A stretch of 64,000 nt of DNA, taken from Providencia vermicola. GTDB lineage: Bacteria; Pseudomonadota; Gammaproteobacteria; Enterobacterales; Enterobacteriaceae. Shown one piece after another: positions 1-10,365 of this stretch. A program made the translations under genes and the position numbers. The stretch is taken from assembly GCF_010748935.1 (NCBI RefSeq), contig NZ_CP048796.1, positions 1,739,001 through 1,803,000 of the forward strand. Reading direction: 5' to 3'. Position 1 is the first letter of the stretch, and each line of letters opens with the position of its first letter. The notes under the pieces were generated by a model that was given only the letters and a program-made list of their open reading frames with translations, did not search any database and was not told where the DNA came from.

Positions 1-3000
1 TGCAAGGGCAGCGCGGGGAAATCATTGCTCAAGGCGATTTATCACTGAGTGGTAAAGACATTGACCTGACAGCCGCCAATACCCAAGCACAACATATCCA
101 ATTGCGAGCGAATAATTTAACTCATCAGCAAGGGACAATGACCCAACTGGGCGAACACCAAGGCACTATTGAGGTATCCCAACAGATTAACAATAACGCA
201 GGGGATATCATTGGTAACGGCTCTTGGTTGATCAAAACCCATGCCCTTGATAATCAGCAAGGTAAAATATTCAGTGCAAGAATGGGTCAGCTTGATTTAC
301 AAATTCAACAAGTACTGGATAACACGGGTGGGACATTGACCGGCCGCCAAGGTGTATTTGTTGAAACGCAATCATTAATTAACCGTACTGGTAAAGTGAT
401 TGCCAGCATGGGGGATGTCACCTTAAATAGCCAATCACTTGAGGGTGATGAAGGTGAAATATTGGCAGCTAACACTTTGAGTATTGATGGTGGAGCGCTC
501 TCGCTAAATCAGGCTGTCACCCAAGCTGAACACATCTTAATCATGGCGAATACCCTTGATCACCAAGGGGGCAAGTTATTACAAACTGGCGATAAAGCGG
601 GGAAAATCACCTTACAAGGGAAGCTAATTAATCAAGCGGGTGAAATAGGCAGTAATGGCGACTTCTCATTAACCGCCAACAGTCTCGACAATCGTGATGG
701 ACAAGTCATCACCGCAAAAAATGGTCATCTTAAGGTTGATTTAACCCATGAATTATTGAACCAAGACGGGGCACTCATTGGTGAGAATGGACTGAGCATA
801 GCAGCCAGTGATATCGAAAACCAGCAAGGAAAACTGGTTGCTCGCCATGGTGATGCAAAACTGGATGTGACTAAGGGTATCAATAACCAAGCAGGGTTAA
901 TCGCCGCAGAGCAATTGTTGCAGATGCGCAACCAAGCACTACAAAACCAGTTGGGGTATCTACAAGCTAACACCGTTGATATTAATACCCATCACCACCG
1001 ATTTGATAATACACAAGGCTCGTTGTTAGCGAAGCAAACACTCGTGTTAAATAGTGGCCAAATTGACAACCAACAAGGCTCAATTCAATCTGGTAGTGAC
1101 ATACTGATTAATACTCATGGTGAGCAGCTAAACAACACGCAAAGCGGTGACAATAAAGGCATTTATGCGCAAGGTGGGTTAACCCTAACAACGGGGGAGC
1201 TCAATAATGAGCAAGGCCGTATTGTGGCGAAAAGCACGCTTAAACTGAACAGCCAAGGTGTTAACAATCAGCAAGGCTTGGTGGGCAGCCAGTCTGAGCT
1301 CTCAATGACAACGCAGCAATTGGATAACCGTGAAGGCATGATTAAAGGCCACTCTGTGAGTATTGATACACAGGGTCAGAAACTGATTAATCTTGCTAAA
1401 AAAGCGGATCAAGGCATCTTTGCTAGCCAAAACCTGGCGATGACCGTTGGCGAGTTAATTAATCGTCAAGGGCAAATACAAGCAAATCAAATTTCGCTCG
1501 ATAGCCAAAAAAATCGGTTTGATAATACGGAAGGAGAAATGCTTGCCGTCAATAATTTAACGGCAAATACGGGAGCGCTCGATAACCAACAAGGTCGACT
1601 TCAAGCAGGCCAGCAATTGACATTGAATACCCATGGCGAGGTGCTCAATAATAGCCATACACAAAAAAGTGGCGGTTTATTAAGTGGGGGCGGCTTATCG
1701 ATTGACAGTGGGAAACTGCTTAACCACCAAGGGCAAATTCAAGGCGCTGGGGCGGTATCACTCACCACGACAGGGGTTGAAAACCAGAACGGAGAAATTT
1801 TTGCTGGTCAGTCGATGGATATTCATACCCAGCAACAGGCATTGCTAAATCAGCAAGGGACATTAGCGAGTAATGGCAAACTTGAGCTGAATACCGAGAA
1901 TTTGAATAATATCCAAGGCGTAGTTCAAGGAAAACTTGGACTCACCGTGAATGCCGAGCAGATCGAGAACCAAAAAGGGTTATTACTAAGCCAATCCTCG
2001 TTAAAAGTGACAGGGAAAAATCTCGATAATGCTGAAGGGGTTGTTCAGTCTCAGGGGAACGCAACGCTAGATATTCATCAACGGATTGAAAACCAGCAAG
2101 GGCAACTTTTGTCTGGTCAAAACCTGAACGTGAAGACTCAACAACTCAATAATAATAGCGGTGTTATTCAAGGCCTCAATCATGTTGAATTGGCAGTAAA
2201 ACAGCAAATTGAAAACCAACAAGGTTGGGTCAAAGCCAATGAACACCTTGATATTTCTGCGAAATATATTGATAACAAAAATACATCTCAAGCAGGTAAA
2301 GGCCTTGAGGGGGCAAGTGTTAGCCTCAGAACCACGCATTTAGATAACCAAAGCGGGGCGGTTCGTGCAGGGCAAGCGATTGAAGCGAATATTGCACAAA
2401 ACCTGAATAACTCCCAAGGGATGCTATCTGCGGGGACAAAACTGAGTATAACCGATAATGCGAGAGGCAAAGCCTTAGCGGTATCAAACCAGCAAGGGGT
2501 GATAGTCAGTAATGGCGATGCCACTATTACTGCGAACCAACTAACGGGTGAAGGTAAGCTTATTGCACAAAAAGTGTTATCGCTGGCACTCAACCAACAC
2601 TTTGAAAATACTGGGCGTATTCAAGCAGGGGAAAACCTAACAGCTAACTTTACACAAGGGGTTACCAATAAAGGGTTAATTTCTAGCCTTGGCGAACTGG
2701 CTTTATCTACAACGACAGTGATTAACTCACTTTCTGGCGAAATTAGTGGACAAAATACTCGAATTAAAGCCAGTGGTCAGGTATTGAATACAGGGCTTAT
2801 TGACGGTGTATTAACCCACATTGTTGCTAATTCTTTAGATAACCTAGGAACCGGTCGTATTTACGGTGATTTCCTTGTCATCGCAGTGAATTCCTTAGTG
2901 AATGATAAGCAAAGGGACAAAGCGGCGGTGATTGCAGGACGTAAAGAAGTCAATATTGCGGTTTCTGAACTGTTAAATCGTGACCATGCCTTAATTTACA

Positions 3001-6000
3001 GTGATGGTGATTTAACCCTCGGTAGCCAATTAAACGACCAGCTAAAAGCCACAGGTCATGCAAAAAGTGTGAAGAACCACAGTGCTAACATTGAGGCTGC
3101 CGGTAACCTCACACTAAAAACGGATGTTCTTGAAAATAAAGATATTCATTTGCAACTGACTGACGATGCCGTCGAAGTAAGCCGTGAACATTTCGACTGG
3201 TACGACTTTGGTAATGGGCGACGTTATAAAATTCAGCCGCGTAATGGAAACCAAACACGTTACGCGATTAATGACGATGGCACGCTGAACAAGGAAGTGG
3301 GTATTCATTATGAAAAATCCAATCGCTGGCGGATGTTTGAGTATGGTAATTGGACTAAAAATTTCTATGAATATGAGTACGACCGTATCATTTATGAAAC
3401 CCAAATTATCAAACGAGATGCGGCGCTAATCACCAGTGGTAAGCACTTAACACTAGATGGGCAACAACTGAACAATGAAAATTCACGCGTTGTTGCGGGG
3501 CAAAACCTGATCTTAACAGGCTATGAGCTAAATAACGAAGAGGCACAAGGTGTTCGCCGTATCTTTGAAGATGGAAATACGATTTATCGCTATAAAGGCG
3601 GTGGTAAATGGAAAACGCGTACTAGCACGTCAAAATACCAAGGGGTCAATAGCGAAGAAGATTTAGCATTACATTTATTAGAAGTTACCGAAAATGCGGG
3701 CAATATCAATAAAATGCAGCTCGATTCAGTGAAAGTGAACCAACTGAATGGGCAAGCAGAACGCGTTTCTGATGCTAATCAACAAGAAAATCAAGGTGCC
3801 ACAGTTACTGAGCAGGCGTTAAAAAATAGCAAAAACACGCCATTAGACCTGAGGCCAGGCCAGAAAATGGAAGTGGTACAATTACCTGCAATTTCAGGCA
3901 AGGTTGATGTCAAAGATGACAAATCGGTTGACCCATCACTGCAAGTCGATGATGCAAATATCAGTAAAGAAGTGGATATTCAAGAGCAAAGGGATGCAGG
4001 TAAAGGGGAAAACGTCACCGCAGAAACTGGGCCTCAGGGTAAAGGTAATCTAAATACCGTGATAAGAACGGTTGGGCCAAACATTCAATTACCTGATAAC
4101 AGCCTTTTTAACCTAACGCCGAGTAGTGATAGCCAATTTTTGATTGAAACTGACCCGCGTTTCACTAACTACAAAAAATGGTTGTCGAGTATTGATATTG
4201 TCACCAACGAGCAGCTGCATAAGCGTTTAGGTGATGGCTACTATGAGCAACGTTTAGTTCGTGATCAATTGATTGAAACGACAGGGCAACGCTTATTAGG
4301 TCATTACAATAGTGATGAAGAACAATACCGTGCATTACTGACTAATGGTGTTGCGTTTGGTCATCAATTTAACCTGACTCCGGGCATTGCATTATCACCC
4401 GAACAAATGGCGAATTTGACCACGGATATTGTGTGGATGGTGAATAAAGAGGTCACGTTGCCAGATGGCCACGTTGAAATGGTCAGTGTTCCGCAGGTGT
4501 ATGTCCGAGCTCGTCAAGGGGACTTAAACGGTAATGGTGCATTGTTAGCGGGACGTAATGTTTCTGCCAATATGACAGGCAACATCCTCAATAGTGGTGA
4601 AATCAGTAGCCGCGAACTGACAGATTTACGTGCTGAAAATATCGAAAATAGCGGGCGCATTCAGGGTAAAGATGTACAACTTGATACTCTAAAAGACATT
4701 AAGAATGTTGGTGGGGAAATTCGTGGATTAGATAGCGTTTCGCTGTCCGCGGGGCGCGATATTCTCAGTGAAACTGCACAGCGTGGAGATGGTCAATCAC
4801 AATGGCTTGACCGCCCTGCCAGTATTTATGTGACGGGTGATAATGGTCAGCTTACCCTGAAAGCGGTACAAGATATCAACTTGATTGCCACAGATATCGG
4901 CAATTTAGGCGTTGATGGCAAAACCTCCATAATTGCGGGGAGCGATATCAGTTTAGAAACTCGCGATGTCAGCTCGGCATTTGATTACACGCATAATTCA
5001 AGCAATTACTATCGTGGCGCTAATAGCACTGAAGTCGGCACGCAAATCCAAACTCAAGGGGATTTAACCTTATCGGCAGGGCAAGATTTGTCTGCGCGTG
5101 CAGCGAATGTGACCAGCGGTGGTGAGCTGGCGATAAAGGTGGGGCGTGACATTAATATGACTTCGGGTATTGAAACCCGTGACACGGCGAAACACACTAA
5201 ACATACAGATAAAGGTTTCTTATCCAGCACAACGAAAGAGACCCATGATGAAGTCAGTGAACGTACCGCTATCAGTAGTACGTTTAGCGGCGATAATGTG
5301 AAAGTGACCGCAGGGAACAACGTTAATATTGAAGGGAGTAATTTACTTGGAACCAACAATGTCACTGTGACTGCTGGAAATCAATTAAATGTGACCACCT
5401 CTGATGAAGCGTCCCATGAAACACATATGTCGAAAACAACCAAGTCAGGCCTAATGAGCACTGGCGGCATTGGTTTCACAGTGGGTTCAAACTCACAAAA
5501 AGTGACTACGGATACTGACAGCAACCAGAAAAAAGGCAGCGTGATTGGTAGCACGGCAGGCGATGTTACATTGACAGCGGGTGGCACTGCAAACATTCAT
5601 GGCAGTGATGTGATTGCGGCGAAAGATATCAATGTGACGGGTAGTGATGTGAACATTACAGCGGCCGAAAACAGCCGTACCGATATCACCACGGTAGAAA
5701 GCAAATCCAGCGGGTTGACTGTGTCGTTAGGCGGAACTGCGGGTAGTTTATTGGATGGTATGGCACAGACCGCAAAATCGGCTAAACAAGAAGATGACGG
5801 GCAGTTAGCGGCTCTTAAAGGGATGAAGGCGGGTCTGCAAGGTGTTCAGGCTCAGCAAGCGGGTGAGCTGGCGGGTCTGAAAGAAGGCGGTAGTACGGCA
5901 GATGCCTTTGGCGTCAATGTGTCTTACGGCAGTAGTTCTTCAAAATCCACCACGAAAACAGAGCAACATACCGCATCAGGTAGCAGTTTAAGTGCGGGGG

Positions 6001-8384
6001 ACAATATCAATCTTACAGCCACAGGCAAAAAAGCCGGCAGCCAAGGCAACCTGACGGTACAAGGCAGTCAGCTGGATGCGGATAAAAATATCACGTTAAC
6101 CGCCAAAAATGATATCAACCTGACCAGTGCTACCAACACCCAAACCGTGGATGGTAAGAACGAAAGTAAAGGCAGTTCAATCGGTGCGGGTATTAGTACA
6201 GGCGGTTGGAATGTTAATGCGAGCGTGAATAAAGGCAATGGCTTTGAGAAAGGCAATAGCCAGTTCTATACCGATACAGAGGTTAATGCGGGCAAACAAC
6301 TGACCCTCAACAGCGGCAAAGACACCACGCTGACAGGTGCGCAGGTGAGCGGTGAAACCGTGAAAGCCAATGTGGGTGGGGATTTGACCCTATCTAGTCA
6401 GCAGGTGACGGACAAATATGATTCGAAGCAACAAAGTGGCAGTGTATCTGGCAGCATTGGAACAGTGTTGAATACCAGCGCTTCAGTGAGTGCTAATAAA
6501 TCCGAGATGCACAGCGATTATCAATCGGTGGATAAACAAACGGGTATTAGTGCCGGTAAAGGCGGCTTTGATATCACCGTTGGCAATCATACGCAACTCG
6601 ATGGGGCGGTGATTAGCAGCACTGCGGACGCTGAGAAGAACAAGTTGGATACGGGCACGCTGGGCTTTGGGGATATCAAAAATAAAGCCGAGTATAAAGT
6701 CGATAGTCAAAGTGGTGGCTTTAGCTCGGGGGGCGCGTCAGTCGGTGACCAGTTTATGACCAATGCCGCGGGTTCATTGCTAACCAATGTGAATAATAAA
6801 GGTAAAGACAGCAACACCACCCAATCGGCGGTATCTGAAGGTGAGATTACAATTCGTGATAAGGATAGCCAGAAACAAGATATCAATGACTTAAGCCGTG
6901 ATACGGATAATGCCCATGAAAAGCTCAATAGCATTTTTGATAAAGAGAAAGAGCAAAAACGGATAGAGCAGAATCAGTTAATTGGTGAGATAGGCCAACA
7001 AATTACCGATGTGGCATTGACGGAAGCCACCATTAACGCGACGAAAGAAGTGAATAAAAATAATCCCACGTTGACAGGCAAAGCACGTGAAGAGGCGATT
7101 CAGGCAGAAATCAACCAATCCGGTTGGGGCGTGGGCGGTGACAATCGCCGCATCGTCGAGGCAGGAACAGCATTGGTTCAAGGTTTAGCCAATGGTGATG
7201 TGAGCAAAGCGGTGGCGAATGCCAGTGCGCCGTATATTGCAAACTATATAGGTCAACACATCGAAGATGATAAAGCGAAAGTTGCCGCACACGGTATTGT
7301 CAATGTTGCATTAGCGCTGGCAAAAGGCGAAAATGCAGGAGCACAATCGCTTGGTGCCATGACAGCCGAAGCGGTGGGAATGTTGTCAAAAGAGCTTTAC
7401 GGCAAAGATGCTAGCCAGCTTACTGAAGACGAAAAAGCGACAGTGAGTGCGTTTGCGAGTTTGGCGGCGGGTATTGCGGGTGGCTTAGTGGGTGGCGATA
7501 CATCGAGTGCAGCAAATGCAGGTCAAGCAGGGAAGACCACAGTTGAGAATAACTATCTGAGCTCTCAAAATGTTGTTGATATGATGAGAGAACTTGAAGA
7601 AGCAGATAGAACAGGCGCAGATAAAAAAAGGATTTATGCTAAATACGGTAAAATTAGTGAGGACAATAGAGATAAAACCATTGCTGAAATTAAGGATGGT
7701 AGTTCATCTGTTGCTATCGCTGCGTGGTCTGATTTAAATGGCGGTATTGATGTCGCTGACGCCCTGAAATGGTCTGCCCTTGTTGATGATTTGAGCAGTG
7801 AAGATCGCGCTCAACTTGTTAATTTTGTGAAAGCGGAAAATGCACAAAGTGCCCAAGCGATTTATGACTCACTATCTGTCACAGCTAAAGGTGCATTAAT
7901 AGCTAAAGAAGCAGGTGAAAATATTGGAATTGGTGGCGCTGTACCGGGGGCTGGAATATCTGTTGCTGGGATTAAGGGCGGGGGCAGTAAAGGTGGTAAA
8001 CAAAAAGACTCAGAAAGTAGTTCTCAGTCTCCACAAAATACAGGTAATAATCATCAACGACCCCCTCGAAATACGACTAACCTTGCGGGTGGTCCATTAG
8101 AGAATGCTCAACAAGTAAGTGGAAGGTTCCAAATTGAGAATGGACCTAAAAACGGTACTGTATATCGAGCTGATAACCAAGGAAATATTACAAGCTATGC
8201 GACTTATGATTCTAACGGTATGATTTTGAAACGGGTTGATGTCACTGGTGCTGCACACGGAGGTGTTTCGACTCCTCATGTTATAGAGTATGGGCGTAAT
8301 GTATTACCTAATGGGCAAGTAAGGGTTCAGTCTCCATCAACTAAAGCGTTACCCCGACCAGTTCGTGAGGATGAAATTCCATGA
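1..8384 (+). CDS. cdiA: CdiA/filamentous haemagglutinin-type contact-dependent inhibition toxin, 5' partial
   Basis: The frame is open from base 3, so the start, signal and TPS secretion domain lie upstream of the window; about 2790 residues are visible. CdiA is exported by the outer-membrane partner CdiB, forms a surface filament, binds a receptor on a neighbour and delivers its C-terminal toxin. Seen in order: several dozen degenerate FHA repeats of the type LDNQQGKL (to about base 3100); a Tyr/Trp-rich stretch (bases 3170-3410) and a charged non-repetitive region to about 4500, possibly receptor-binding; a second Thr/Ser/Gly-rich FHA block (4550-6700); and the Ala/Gly-rich pre-toxin region ending in VENNY at 7542-7556. 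The cell-specific tip follows (7557-8384). Its last ~90 residues (VTGAAHGGVSTPHV and flanks) resemble the polymorphic toxin type 24 family; this is recalled, not searched. It overlaps its immunity gene by 4 bp. Confidence 0.93.
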   Translation, partial: QGQRGEIIAQGDLSLSGKDIDLTAANTQAQHIQLRANNLTHQQGTMTQLGEHQGTIEVSQQINNNAGDIIGNGSWLIKTHALDNQQGKIFSARMGQLDLQIQQVLDNTGGTLTGRQGVFVETQSLINRTGKVIASMGDVTLNSQSLEGDEGEILAANTLSIDGGALSLNQAVTQAEHILIMANTLDHQGGKLLQTGDKAGKITLQGKLINQAGEIGSNGDFSLTANSLDNRDGQVITAKNGHLKVDLTHELLNQDGALIGENGLSIAASDIENQQGKLVARHGDAKLDVTKGINNQAGLIAAEQLLQMRNQALQNQLGYLQANTVDINTHHHRFDNTQGSLLAKQTLVLNSGQIDNQQGSIQSGSDILINTHGEQLNNTQSGDNKGIYAQGGLTLTTGELNNEQGRIVAKSTLKLNSQGVNNQQGLVGSQSELSMTTQQLDNREGMIKGHSVSIDTQGQKLINLAKKADQGIFASQNLAMTVGELINRQGQIQANQISLDSQKNRFDNTEGEMLAVNNLTANTGALDNQQGRLQAGQQLTLNTHGEVLNNSHTQKSGGLLSGGGLSIDSGKLLNHQGQIQGAGAVSLTTTGVENQNGEIFAGQSMDIHTQQQALLNQQGTLASNGKLELNTENLNNIQGVVQGKLGLTVNAEQIENQKGLLLSQSSLKVTGKNLDNAEGVVQSQGNATLDIHQRIENQQGQLLSGQNLNVKTQQLNNNSGVIQGLNHVELAVKQQIENQQGWVKANEHLDISAKYIDNKNTSQAGKGLEGASVSLRTTHLDNQSGAVRAGQAIEANIAQNLNNSQGMLSAGTKLSITDNARGKALAVSNQQGVIVSNGDATITANQLTGEGKLIAQKVLSLALNQHFENTGRIQAGENLTANFTQGVTNKGLISSLGELALSTTTVINSLSGEISGQNTRIKASGQVLNTGLIDGVLTHIVANSLDNLGTGRIYGDFLVIAVNSLVNDKQRDKAAVIAGRKEVNIAVSELLNRDHALIYSDGDLTLGSQLNDQLKATGHAKSVKNHSANIEAAGNLTLKTDVLENKDIHLQLTDDAVEVSREHFDWYDFGNGRRYKIQPRNGNQTRYAINDDGTLNKEVGIHYEKSNRWRMFEYGNWTKNFYEYEYDRIIYETQIIKRDAALITSGKHLTLDGQQLNNENSRVVAGQNLILTGYELNNEEAQGVRRIFEDGNTIYRYKGGGKWKTRTSTSKYQGVNSEEDLALHLLEVTENAGNINKMQLDSVKVNQLNGQAERVSDANQQENQGATVTEQALKNSKNTPLDLRPGQKMEVVQLPAISGKVDVKDDKSVDPSLQVDDANISKEVDIQEQRDAGKGENVTAETGPQGKGNLNTVIRTVGPNIQLPDNSLFNLTPSSDSQFLIETDPRFTNYKKWLSSIDIVTNEQLHKRLGDGYYEQRLVRDQLIETTGQRLLGHYNSDEEQYRALLTNGVAFGHQFNLTPGIALSPEQMANLTTDIVWMVNKEVTLPDGHVEMVSVPQVYVRARQGDLNGNGALLAGRNVSANMTGNILNSGEISSRELTDLRAENIENSGRIQGKDVQLDTLKDIKNVGGEIRGLDSVSLSAGRDILSETAQRGDGQSQWLDRPASIYVTGDNGQLTLKAVQDINLIATDIGNLGVDGKTSIIAGSDISLETRDVSSAFDYTHNSSNYYRGANSTEVGTQIQTQGDLTLSAGQDLSARAANVTSGGELAIKVGRDINMTSGIETRDTAKHTKHTDKGFLSSTTKETHDEVSERTAISSTFSGDNVKVTAGNNVNIEGSNLLGTNNVTVTAGNQLNVTTSDEASHETHMSKTTKSGLMSTGGIGFTVGSNSQKVTTDTDSNQKKGSVIGSTAGDVTLTAGGTANIHGSDVIAAKDINVTGSDVNITAAENSRTDITTVESKSSGLTVSLGGTAGSLLDGMAQTAKSAKQEDDGQLAALKGMKAGLQGVQAQQAGELAGLKEGGSTADAFGVNVSYGSSSSKSTTKTEQHTASGSSLSAGDNINLTATGKKAGSQGNLTVQGSQLDADKNITLTAKNDINLTSATNTQTVDGKNESKGSSIGAGISTGGWNVNASVNKGNGFEKGNSQFYTDTEVNAGKQLTLNSGKDTTLTGAQVSGETVKANVGGDLTLSSQQVTDKYDSKQQSGSVSGSIGTVLNTSASVSANKSEMHSDYQSVDKQTGISAGKGGFDITVGNHTQLDGAVISSTADAEKNKLDTGTLGFGDIKNKAEYKVDSQSGGFSSGGASVGDQFMTNAAGSLLTNVNNKGKDSNTTQSAVSEGEITIRDKDSQKQDINDLSRDTDNAHEKLNSIFDKEKEQKRIEQNQLIGEIGQQITDVALTEATINATKEVNKNNPTLTGKAREEAIQAEINQSGWGVGGDNRRIVEAGTALVQGLANGDVSKAVANASAPYIANYIGQHIEDDKAKVAAHGIVNVALALAKGENAGAQSLGAMTAEAVGMLSKELYGKDASQLTEDEKATVSAFASLAAGIAGGLVGGDTSSAANAGQAGKTTVENNYLSSQNVVDMMRELEEADRTGADKKRIYAKYGKISEDNRDKTIAEIKDGSSSVAIAAWSDLNGGIDVADALKWSALVDDLSSEDRAQLVNFVKAENAQSAQAIYDSLSVTAKGALIAKEAGENIGIGGAVPGAGISVAGIKGGGSKGGKQKDSESSSQSPQNTGNNHQRPPRNTTNLAGGPLENAQQVSGRFQIENGPKNGTVYRADNQGNITSYATYDSNGMILKRVDVTGAAHGGVSTPHVIEYGRNVLPNGQVRVQSPSTKALPRPVREDEIP

Positions 8385-8857
8385 AAAAAATTATATTAAT
8401 TGAAGAGCCATATGATTTAACTCGTTATGAACTATGGAAAAATAACTGGGGCTCTCCAAACGATATGACGATTAATGACTATATTAGTGATTGTTGTCAT
8501 CCAGAAGATGTACTTTGTAGTGTGAAATTATTGATACCTGAGTTCGTTGATATAGATGGTTGCATATTATTAAGTGATAGGTATGAAGAAAGTAACTTTA
8601 ATGAGTGGAAAAAACAATTTGGAACGAATCGTTCTGCAATAGAAAAAATGTTAAATCATGTACACTTATATGACCTATTCACAGGCAATTTAGATAATAC
8701 ATCTGACTCAATTTTCTTGCAGTTATGCCAAGTTATGAAGTGTTCTTGGGAAATGTCCCTTAAAAAAGCATTTCCAACAAAAGAATTTTTAGTAGATTTT
8801 CATAATTTAGAATCTGATTATGGGCCATCTCTAACTTTTTATCAAAAAGATAGGTAG
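8381..8857 (+). CDS. cdiI: CdiI immunity protein for the cdiA tip
   Basis: A 158-residue acidic, soluble protein without a signal peptide or membrane segment. Its ATG overlaps the cdiA stop in an ATGA junction, the usual translational coupling of a toxin tip and its immunity gene. By position it should bind and neutralise the C-terminal domain of the upstream CdiA in the cytoplasm, protecting siblings. I recognise no named immunity family; it is rich in Asp, Glu, Cys and aromatic residues. The gene is AT-rich compared with the FHA part of cdiA, as is typical of exchanged tip cassettes. Function is inferred from position only. Confidence 0.8.
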   Translation: MKKIILIEEPYDLTRYELWKNNWGSPNDMTINDYISDCCHPEDVLCSVKLLIPEFVDIDGCILLSDRYEESNFNEWKKQFGTNRSAIEKMLNHVHLYDLFTGNLDNTSDSIFLQLCQVMKCSWEMSLKKAFPTKEFLVDFHNLESDYGPSLTFYQKDR

Positions 8858-8905
8858 TGAGCTCTAATTTCTAAAACCTACTACCTTTGATGTGTATCGA
8901 TAGTG

Positions 8906-9136
8906 TCACTCCCCCTCACTCAGCCGGATAATCAACTGTCCGGCTTGGCGAGTGAGGGTATAGTGACTGCCTACCTCAAACCCCATCTCTTTCAGCCACT
9001 TACCGCTTAAGGTGAGTTGCGGGCTGGGGTTGGGTTTACCGCGGTTCGGGGCGTAACCCACTGTATACTGTCTGGTTTTGACCACTTCTTCTTTAGTCGT
9101 CGGTGTTTTTACTTTACGACAAAGTACTGTAAACAT
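8906..9136 (-). CDS. SymE-family protein, copy 1
   Basis: Antisense to the CDI array. The core reads RQYTVGYAPNRGKPNPSPQ, then LTLSGKWLKEMGFEVGSHYT and QAGQLIIRL, which matches the SymE family (SpoVT/AbrB-like fold; E. coli SymE is an SOS-induced toxin or nucleoid-binding protein under the antisense RNA SymR). An internal ATG at 9136 gives 76 aa, close to copy 4 (75 aa). The frame extends to a GTG at 9220 through residues shared only with copy 3. It lies between the cdiI stop and the second toxin cassette. Whether it is expressed, and whether it is a toxin, is unknown. The family call is fairly sure, the start is not. Confidence 0.72.
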   Translation of the reverse strand: MFTVLCRKVKTPTTKEEVVKTRQYTVGYAPNRGKPNPSPQLTLSGKWLKEMGFEVGSHYTLTRQAGQLIIRLSEGE

Positions 9137-9289
9137 ATGCTCTACAAAAACCAAAAGCTCATGTCGGGGCGTTCGAATCCAAACGCGAAAATGCACTGGG
9201 AAAATTGTCTTGTAACTCACTGAGTGGACTAGGAAAAAGTGGTTTTATCTGGCCAAGTTGCAATGGAATGAGTTGTTGTTGAGAATAAT
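8922..9289. repeat. Inter-cassette repeat, type A, copy 1
   Basis: This stretch (symE core, its variable upstream part, and about 85 bp ending at GTTGAGAATAA of the next VENN motif) recurs at 13825-14192 at a constant offset of 4903 bp, with the middle part (about 9115-9165) diverged. The conserved 85 bp from about 9190 to 9277 contain no recognisable coding sequence in the cassette frame: a TGA at 9269-9271 stops two codons before VVENN continues. It therefore separates, rather than joins, the upstream CdiA frame and the toxin. Repeats like this would allow homologous recombination between cassettes. Confidence 0.8.
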
Positions 9290-10357
9290 GCGGTTGCTCT
9301 TCCTTCTCCTTTCGGTCCTCTTCCTGTGCCAGTTTTCCCCGGTATAAATGATGCCGATGCAAATAAGAAAATAGCTTTAGCGCTGGATAACGCATTAAAA
9401 AATATTGGTAAATCTATCAACGATTTTATCAATGCCGAAGGTGAAGTAAATATTGCTGAGGTAAAAGCGGCGTTATCACCGGAACAGCAAAAGCAATTTG
9501 ATATTCTCTGGGAAAGAAACGCCCTGACTGTAAACCAGCCGCCTGTTACGATGGAATCTCTGGCTAAACAAGCGGGATTTGGTCAGGCATTTGTCCGAGG
9601 GGCAAGAGAAACTAAGGATCAAAATGGTAATACAGTCTATATCATGGATAACGGTGGGGCAGGGAGCCAGATTCGCAGGGGAGATATTGTCAAATTTGTT
9701 GATGAGTTTATTTTTGTTTATTCTAAAGAGGGCATTTTCCAAGCTGCCCTTAATGCAGATGGTACAAAAAACATTACTGCATCAAAGAATTCTCAAGGAC
9801 GGGAATTAAATGTAAGTGGTATTTTTGCAGATAGCCATTCATCAGGTAACAATGACTCTTCCAAACCTAATATTGGTAAAGGATTAACAACTGAGCAAAA
9901 AAATGAGTTAGGTGGCAGCAGTTCTGGAGCTCCGGGTGGTTGGGAACCTCAGGATGAGGAAAACGCTCGTAATAGAGAGCTCCAACAAAAACGCTTTGAT
10001 GAATTATCAAAAATTTATGATAAAAACTCCCCTTCTCAGGATATAACTATTGATGGTCAGACAATTAGGCAGGGAATAGGAGGGAATCGTTATTCAACTA
10101 GAGTTTATGAAAGTCAAAATTTAACGGACCAACAGATATATAATTATGCTGAGCAATTGGCCGCTCAACCACTAACTAAGGTAAAAGATGGGATTTATAC
10201 TGCGAAACTGGCTGATGGAACAATGATAACTCTTAGGAGTGTATCTAGTTCAGCAGAGCAAACAGGTGCTCGTTGGACAATACAAATAAGGAACAGCCCT
10301 ACTTTAAAACAAGTAGAAAATGGGCTTGGAAAAAATGCAGAGATAAAATTCAGGTAG
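9278..10357 (+). CDS. Orphan CdiA C-terminal toxin, cassette 2
   Basis: Starts at a VENNA motif (9278) directly behind stop codons, so it is a toxin tip without CdiA body. The first usable start is GTG at 9326. After VENN come a Pro-rich linker and a helical region (DADANKKIALALDNALKNI), likely the cytoplasm-entry part, a Gly/Ser-rich linker with GGSSSGAPGGWEP near residue 210, and a C-terminal domain of about 120 residues with YTAKLADGTMITLRS and TGARWTIQI. That last domain has the look of small RNase-type polymorphic toxins, but I cannot name the family. The immunity gene follows 8 bp downstream. As it lacks a secretion domain it should be silent until recombined onto cdiA. Confidence 0.72.
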   Translation, partial: VENNAVALPSPFGPLPVPVFPGINDADANKKIALALDNALKNIGKSINDFINAEGEVNIAEVKAALSPEQQKQFDILWERNALTVNQPPVTMESLAKQAGFGQAFVRGARETKDQNGNTVYIMDNGGAGSQIRRGDIVKFVDEFIFVYSKEGIFQAALNADGTKNITASKNSQGRELNVSGIFADSHSSGNNDSSKPNIGKGLTTEQKNELGGSSSGAPGGWEPQDEENARNRELQQKRFDELSKIYDKNSPSQDITIDGQTIRQGIGGNRYSTRVYESQNLTDQQIYNYAEQLAAQPLTKVKDGIYTAKLADGTMITLRSVSSSAEQTGARWTIQIRNSPTLKQVENGLGKNAEIKFR

Positions 10358-10365
10358 GGAACTAT

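Noticed and set aside
1-8384. Numerous minus-strand frames of 60-100 codons across cdiA
   Set aside because: They are shadows of the repetitive coding sequence, with no starts or products that make sense.
9160-9190. GTTCGAATCC in the type A spacer resembles a tRNA T-loop
   Set aside because: The flanking bases do not form a T-stem or acceptor stem, and the second copy has GTTCGAGTCC without any other tRNA arm. Taken as coincidence.
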